From Bacteroidetes bacterium UBA7368 (GTDB lineage: Bacteria; Bacteroidota; Rhodothermia; Rhodothermales; UBA10348): a stretch of 8,560 nucleotides of DNA. Where the stretch lies: contig DKOG01000092.1 in NCBI GenBank assembly GCA_002469915.1, positions 1 to 8,560 of the forward strand, read 5' to 3'. Both the position numbers and the translations under genes were made by a program. Of this stretch, positions 3,584-8,560 are shown in pieces. The notes below the pieces were generated by a model. The model was not told where the DNA came from. It saw only the letters and a list, made by a program, of their open reading frames with translations, and made no database searches. The first letter of the stretch is position 1. Every line of letters starts with the position of its first letter.

Positions 3584-5842
3584 ATGAGTGAATCTCCTTC
3601 CCCAACCCAGGCTGGATCCGAATTGGAATCCGCAGGTCATGGATTTGGAACGTTACCCGTTTTCTTGGCCGGAATTAGTACGATTCTGGGCGCAGTCATG
3701 TTTTTGCGCTTCGGATATGCCGTTGGAAACGTAGGGCTACTGGGCGCATTTGCCATTATCATTCTGGGCCACCTCGTCACTATCCCGACAGCCTTGGCCA
3801 TCGCAGAGATCGCAACGAACCGAAAAGTGGAAGGTGGCGGTGAGTATTTCATTATTTCCCGATCATTCGGTACCACGATTGGCGGCGTAATTGGGATTTC
3901 CCTCTATCTATCACAAGCAGTGTCGGTCGCCTTCTATATGATCGCATTTGCAGAGGCTTTCGGACCTGTCTTAGCCTGGATAACGGAATCGACAGGCGTT
4001 GTAGTAAATGCTCGGTTCATCTCAGTGCCCGCTACGTTGGGTCTGCTCGCTCTTATGTTCACCAAAGGAGCCGATATGGGGGTTAAAGCGCTCTATGGCG
4101 TCGTCGCTATTCTGGCCATGTCCCTCATCATGTTCTTTCTTGGGTCGCCCGTCGAAGGCTTTGACCCAACCACCGTCGGATTGACTTCAGCTCTTGATGA
4201 TCCAGATGCGTTTTTCTTTGTTTTTGCCATTGTTTTTCCTGCTTTTACCGGTATGACTGCAGGTGTGGGGCTCTCCGGTGACCTAGCCAATCCCCGAAAA
4301 TCAATTCCTAGAGGCACGATCGCAGCCACGGTCGTGGGAATGATCGTTTACGTATTCATCGTGATAAAGCTAATCTATTCCGCTCCTGCCGAATTGCTGA
4401 ATGGCGATCAGCTGGTTATGTCAAAAATTGCGCTGTGGGGTCCCATCATTCTTATCGGATTGGCCGCTGCCACCCTGAGTTCAGCGATCGGATCCATTCT
4501 AGTTGCTCCGCGCACGCTTCAGGCACTCGGAGGAGATGCTAGTTTGCCCATCGCGAAAGGAAACTCGTGGCTAGCTTCGGGAATCGGAGCGGTCAATGAG
4601 CCTCGCAATGCCACGATCGTAACAGGTATCATCGCCTTAGTAATCGTCTTTCTGGGGAATGTGGATATTGTTGCCCGCTTGATCTCCATGTTTTTCATGG
4701 TGACCTACGGCTCTTTGTGCGCGATCAGTTTTCTGGAGCATTTCGCGGCACGCCCCTCCTATCGCCCCAGCTTCCGCTCTCGTTGGTACTTCAGCTTGTT
4801 TGGCGCCGTCATGTGTCTCTTGATGATGTTCCAAATGGACCCCGTTTTCGCCGTGCTTTCGCTACTCACCATGACGAGTCTTTATCAGATCATGAAGCGC
4901 ACTCACAAAGGCGGTGATGATCTCGCTTCTATGTTTCAAGGGGTCATGACACAGAGTTCGCGCTATATGCACATCAGGCTACAGCGCAGACGCAGAAAGT
5001 CAGTAGATGATGAATGGAGACCTAGCGTCATCATGGTTAACGGACGAACATTCGACCGAAGGAGTCCCCTTATTTTTATGAGATGGATTTGCCATCGTCA
5101 TGGATTCGGTACCTATCTGCACTTCATGCAAGGTCAGCTGAATAAAAAAACCGTCAGAGAGGGTAGAAAAGTGAGGGAAAAGCTTCTCGCTATGGCTCGG
5201 GTTCAGAAAAGTCCGGTCTATATGAATACCATTATCAGCCCCTCAATGACATCGGCCTTGGCACAGAGCCTTCAAGTACCGGGCGTATCGGGTCTGGCCA
5301 ATAATGCAGTTATGTTTGAGTTCTCCCAAGATGACCCTGCAGAAATTCTTGAGGAGGTGACGAAAAACTGCCAGTTTGCCGCAACGACAGGCATGTCACT
5401 ACTGGTGCTTCGGCACGGCGACTATCACTTTGGAGAACGGCAAAACATCCATATTTGGCTAACCTGGAATGATCAGGAAAATGCCAACCTAATGATCCTG
5501 CTGAGTTACATCTTACTGGGACATCCAGACTGGAATAGCGCTGAAATCAAAGTATTTGTGGCGATTCCAGCTCATCAGGTTGCGGAAAGAAAAGAAGAGT
5601 TTAGTTCACTCATTGCAGACGGGCGTCTACCTGTTTCTGAAAAGAACATCCGTTTTTTATCCACCGAAAATGCCGAGCAATTCCGTAAAGTCGTTGCCAG
5701 ACTTTCAGATTCTGCCGATCTCACGGTCATTGGTTTTGATATGGATGGGCTGGACGAACGAGAAGCCGGGGTGTTCACAAATCATCCTACGTTGAAGGAT
5801 GTTCTGTTTGTGCACACCCCACACGAAATCACGATGGAATAA
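3584..5842 (+). CDS. Bacterial cation-chloride cotransporter homologue (SLC12 family, APC superfamily)
   Basis: A 752-residue inner-membrane protein: about 12 membrane segments in residues 22-436, then a soluble C-terminal domain of about 310 residues. SLC12 hallmarks are GAVMFLRFGYAVG (36-48, TM1), EGGGEYFIISRSFG (83-96), and FPAFTGMTAGVGLSGDLANP (218-237, TM6) followed by RKSIPRGT. Tyr118 in SVAFYMIAFAEAF lines up with the K+-binding tyrosine of NKCC1. Ser299-Ser300 in ATLSSAIGS line up with the Na+-binding serine pair of NKCC/NCC, absent from KCC. The C-terminal domain has NIHIWLTWND, then MILLSYILLGHPDW and AEIKVFVAI, matching the SLC12 cytoplasmic domain. Likely role: coupled ion uptake or export in osmotic balance; databases may label it an amino acid permease. 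It is divergent from the cassette array and convergent with the peptidase gene, with 5 bp between stops. Confidence 0.87.
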   Translation: MSESPSPTQAGSELESAGHGFGTLPVFLAGISTILGAVMFLRFGYAVGNVGLLGAFAIIILGHLVTIPTALAIAEIATNRKVEGGGEYFIISRSFGTTIGGVIGISLYLSQAVSVAFYMIAFAEAFGPVLAWITESTGVVVNARFISVPATLGLLALMFTKGADMGVKALYGVVAILAMSLIMFFLGSPVEGFDPTTVGLTSALDDPDAFFFVFAIVFPAFTGMTAGVGLSGDLANPRKSIPRGTIAATVVGMIVYVFIVIKLIYSAPAELLNGDQLVMSKIALWGPIILIGLAAATLSSAIGSILVAPRTLQALGGDASLPIAKGNSWLASGIGAVNEPRNATIVTGIIALVIVFLGNVDIVARLISMFFMVTYGSLCAISFLEHFAARPSYRPSFRSRWYFSLFGAVMCLLMMFQMDPVFAVLSLLTMTSLYQIMKRTHKGGDDLASMFQGVMTQSSRYMHIRLQRRRRKSVDDEWRPSVIMVNGRTFDRRSPLIFMRWICHRHGFGTYLHFMQGQLNKKTVREGRKVREKLLAMARVQKSPVYMNTIISPSMTSALAQSLQVPGVSGLANNAVMFEFSQDDPAEILEEVTKNCQFAATTGMSLLVLRHGDYHFGERQNIHIWLTWNDQENANLMILLSYILLGHPDWNSAEIKVFVAIPAHQVAERKEEFSSLIADGRLPVSEKNIRFLSTENAEQFRKVVARLSDSADLTVIGFDMDGLDEREAGVFTNHPTLKDVLFVHTPHEITME

Positions 5843-5847
5843 AGTGA

Positions 5848-8560
5848 CTAGTTCTCAAGTCGCTGGGTTCGTTCTTCCCAAGACTCGCCATTTACAATCC
5901 AGTCTGCTGCAGCCTCTCCTTTCAGGTAGTGACCGAACCACTCCAAAATTCGGTTATGGTAGTCAACCTGCTGTGTTTCCTCTCTCAAACTGTGACCGGC
6001 TCCGGGATACACCAGCATAACAACAGGCTTACCGGCTCGACGGGCGTAATTGTAATACTGCTGGCCTTGACGGAAATCTACAACGCCATCATCATCTCCA
6101 TGCATAACCATCACGGGCGTGTTTAGTTGATCTATGAAGTTGATGGGACTGCTTTCAAGATGGCCTTCGAGGTTTTCCCACGGCGGCATGGCCATACGGG
6201 CCTGGCCGCGTTCCCAGTGACTGAACTCTTCAGCCCCACCACTCCAATGAATCGTTCCGGGAAAGGAGATAAAGTCCGTAATGGCAGCTCCAGCAACGGA
6301 AGCAGCAAATCGATCGGTGCGGGTTGGTAGATAAGCTGCCTGATACCCACCCCAGGAATGCCCAATCAATCCCATGGCCGTTTCATCTACATGACCAGTG
6401 GCTATGGCAGCGTCTAAAGCGTGATTTACGGCATCCAGTGCACTCGGTCCAGGCCTTCCTGCTTCGTACACGATATCAGGGAGTAGAACGAAGTACCCTT
6501 GCTGGCTCCAGGTCTGATTGTTGTAATACGACCGTTCTCTAGGTAATTCATACCGGTGCAGACCGGAGCTCAGCTTTTCGTATTGATACAAGATGAGCGG
6601 GTATTTTTTGCCGGGTTCGAAGTTGGCTGGATAGGCTAGAACAGCTTGCAAATCATGGCCGGCATCTGTAGTGTACTGCAAAATCTCAGCGTGTCCCCAC
6701 GCCCATTCATCCTGAAACGAATTGGTGTTTGTTAGTTGCTTCGCTTGCTTCAGGGAAGAACCGACAAATATATCTGGCGAATCATCCCACTTTTGTATCG
6801 TGTACGCAAACACAGACTCATCCATATTCTGCTCTAATCCAGCTATTTGTGCTGTTTTTTCAATGATCTGATCCACGCCATCTTCTGATACTACCGCGTA
6901 CCCTGAATCTTTGGTATGCAGATTAAATGTACTAGTCCACACGTCTTCTCCTGCCTGTACCGTAACGGGGCCGAACCGAGGAACTTCAGGGTCTATGCTC
7001 ACAGGTCTATACCGAACCTGACGGGCTTCACCATCCGTTACTTTCATTAGCGTTCCGGTTGCAAAATCAGCCTTCCATAAATCAAAACGGCCACTCAGAT
7101 AGGCCCCCGCATCGCCTTCCAACCAAGCCATGCTTCTGAACGAGGGAGAAGGTCCGGGAGTATCATAATCCAGGATGCCCATCGCAAAATCAGGTGCACT
7201 ATCTCCCCTGTTATCAGGATCGGATCTTCCTTCAAATCGAGTTCGATTCATGGTAGATAGATCAACAGCCGTCCATCCGTTGTCTTCAAAAAGCAATACG
7301 TAGTGTCCTGCCGGTCCAGCCGTTGGTCCTTGAGAGAGGCCAGCAGCAAGCAACGTACGTTCACCCGTTTGTGTATCTACTTTGTACCAATCCGTAACAC
7401 CCATATTAAAGCGGAGCATCACGTGATCGGGATCCTTATCCCCAACTATCCCCCACCGTTTGGCTTCTCCAACCAGAGAAACAGGTTCGTCATATTCCGA
7501 TCCAAGGACAATTACCTGCTCTTCTTCCACATGCCACACTGTCAGCAATGTGCGTTGGGCGTTCCTGCTTGACCAATACTCCTGTCCCCGAAGAATCTGA
7601 TCATCATCCCAGTGCCAGATCTGAACATCAGCTGGATCCATCTCATCCAATTCGATCGCTGAAGAGTCGGCTTCTACATCCGTCTCGACCTCAAGAGAAG
7701 CGTCTGCGTCTGTCTTCAGCCAGGATCGAGTACCCACAAAGACTGTAACCCCATTGGGCGCGAACTGAATACCTCCAAATGAATTGACACCTAGCGAATC
7801 CCCAAATGAATCTTGAGAAGCAGATTCCAATACATCCATTTGATCTGGGTGGGCCAGTACGTCGTTCCAATACAGCACATCCTGAGCGTCTCCCTCGCGG
7901 TTCTCGTCTGCAACGGACCTAAAGGCGGCTAATGTGGCGCTTTCTTCCTTCCAAGTGAGGCCGGTATACTCAGAATCTCCTGAAGACAGCGCCTGTAATC
8001 GCCCGTCCCCCGGTGAAAACAGGGAGACTCCATTGCCATAGGCTGTTGAGGACTTTAAGGTATAGGCGAGCACAGTGCCTTCATCTTGCCATGCAAATTC
8101 TGAGACACTACCCAAGGTGGTACGACGCTCTGCACCCGGTTCAAATACGAGGAGATCACCGCCCACAGAGTCTGCTGGCGCCGCACCTATAACAGCCAGC
8201 CACTTTCCATCATCTCGGAACGCCAATCTTGAAATGGCCATCAGTACCGTATCTCGTCCCGTTTCCAAATCCACGAGCCCAAGGCGATCCTTAATAGGAT
8301 TTTCGGCCTTTTCCTGATCTTCTTTCGATACACTCTGCCGAAAGGCCAGCCAACGGTTGTCTGCGCTGAAGACGGGTGCCTTGGCATGATCGAGCGTGAT
8401 CACATCACTATTTCCATCGGTTCGGTGCAGCTCCAGACGGGTGTCTTCGTCCACTCGGGTGATGGATACAACAACCCACTCACCATTCTCGCTCAGGCTA
8501 TAGGCTCCCAGGCGTTCCCATTGGCCATAATCTGCCTGAGTGAGGATAGGTTTGTCTTGT
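5848..8560 (-). CDS. S9-family peptidase (prolyl oligopeptidase type), N-terminus beyond the window
   Basis: The frame is open to the right edge, so the gene starts outside the window. The last codons visible upstream (KPILTQADYGQWERLGAYS) look like the usual beginning of the mature region of S9 peptidases, so perhaps only a signal peptide is missing. The GTG at 8454 is internal, not the start. About 600 residues form a beta-propeller-like part with repeated W/F...D.G blades and an acidic stretch (DVEADSSAIELDEMDPAD). The C-terminal alpha/beta hydrolase has GHSWGGYQ (Ser codon 6355-6357), HGDDDGVVDF (Asp codons 6088-6096) and GAGHSLR (His codon 5992-5994), a complete triad. The enzyme probably cleaves short peptides or acts as an exported oligopeptidase; substrate unknown. 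It ends in TAG 5 bp from the transporter stop. Confidence 0.88.
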   Translation of the reverse strand, partial: QDKPILTQADYGQWERLGAYSLSENGEWVVVSITRVDEDTRLELHRTDGNSDVITLDHAKAPVFSADNRWLAFRQSVSKEDQEKAENPIKDRLGLVDLETGRDTVLMAISRLAFRDDGKWLAVIGAAPADSVGGDLLVFEPGAERRTTLGSVSEFAWQDEGTVLAYTLKSSTAYGNGVSLFSPGDGRLQALSSGDSEYTGLTWKEESATLAAFRSVADENREGDAQDVLYWNDVLAHPDQMDVLESASQDSFGDSLGVNSFGGIQFAPNGVTVFVGTRSWLKTDADASLEVETDVEADSSAIELDEMDPADVQIWHWDDDQILRGQEYWSSRNAQRTLLTVWHVEEEQVIVLGSEYDEPVSLVGEAKRWGIVGDKDPDHVMLRFNMGVTDWYKVDTQTGERTLLAAGLSQGPTAGPAGHYVLLFEDNGWTAVDLSTMNRTRFEGRSDPDNRGDSAPDFAMGILDYDTPGPSPSFRSMAWLEGDAGAYLSGRFDLWKADFATGTLMKVTDGEARQVRYRPVSIDPEVPRFGPVTVQAGEDVWTSTFNLHTKDSGYAVVSEDGVDQIIEKTAQIAGLEQNMDESVFAYTIQKWDDSPDIFVGSSLKQAKQLTNTNSFQDEWAWGHAEILQYTTDAGHDLQAVLAYPANFEPGKKYPLILYQYEKLSSGLHRYELPRERSYYNNQTWSQQGYFVLLPDIVYEAGRPGPSALDAVNHALDAAIATGHVDETAMGLIGHSWGGYQAAYLPTRTDRFAASVAGAAITDFISFPGTIHWSGGAEEFSHWERGQARMAMPPWENLEGHLESSPINFIDQLNTPVMVMHGDDDGVVDFRQGQQYYNYARRAGKPVVMLVYPGAGHSLREETQQVDYHNRILEWFGHYLKGEAAADWIVNGESWEERTQRLEN

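Noticed and set aside
4717..4917. Small reading frames overlapping the transporter and peptidase genes
   Set aside because: They lie in other frames of well-supported long genes, have low-complexity or basic composition and match no family I know.
3584..5842. Plain amino acid permease
   Set aside because: The TM6 motif GVGLSGDLANPRKSIPRGT, the TM8 serine pair and the long SLC12-type C-terminal domain point to the cation-chloride cotransporter family.
5848..8454. Complete peptidase gene starting at GTG 8454
   Set aside because: The frame continues open to the window edge and the extra residues look like the conserved N-terminal part of S9 peptidases, so the true start lies outside.

Overview
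The window looks like a bacterial chromosome segment with two parts. Positions 1 to about 3,430 carry a run of minus-strand genes separated by near-identical repeats of 109-111 bp. From about 3,430 to the end there is ordinary-looking backbone: a plus-strand SLC12-type transporter and a convergent, incomplete S9-family peptidase. The protein types (secreted COG2819 and PHB-depolymerase-like esterases, a large S9 peptidase with a beta-propeller) fit a free-living, probably marine member of Bacteroidota/Rhodothermota. That placement rests on gene style only and is weak.

The main result is that the repeats behave as integron attC sites. Three are complete (1386-1494, 2085-2194, 3138-3248) and half of a fourth lies at 1-27. 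Each has complementary 7-base ends (GTTATGC-type and GCATAAC-type), an inner TTGCGG/CCGCAA stem with an extrahelical G, and a variable centre. Each cassette's first bases repeat, inverted, at its own 3' end just outside its attC, and the sequence differs from cassette to cassette. This is the expected signature of cassettes that circularise and reinsert at G^TT. The array reads right to left: (a) a broken cassette at 3144 to about 3425 retaining only the C-terminal TPR of a lost protein; (b) a cassette at 2091-3143 with a secreted PHB-depolymerase/feruloyl-esterase-like hydrolase; (c) a cassette at 1392-2090 with a toxin-first RelE/HigB-like toxin and XRE antitoxin; (d) a cassette from 1391 leftwards with a secreted esterase carrying a C-terminal helical/TPR-like tail. 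No integrase or attI is visible at the upstream end, so within this window it is a cluster of attC sites without an integrase.

The toxin-antitoxin cassette has its own strong sigma70-like promoter, overlapped by inverted repeats, and the predicted start site coincides with the toxin ATG, which suggests a leaderless message. The two esterase cassettes export hydrolases to the periplasm or outside, so the array mixes a stabilising module with possible nutrient-acquisition cargo. The adjacent transporter is a bacterial cation-chloride cotransporter homologue with the K+ tyrosine and the Na+ serine pair of NKCC-type proteins. It ends 5 bp from the stop of the S9 peptidase gene, which runs off the right edge of the window.
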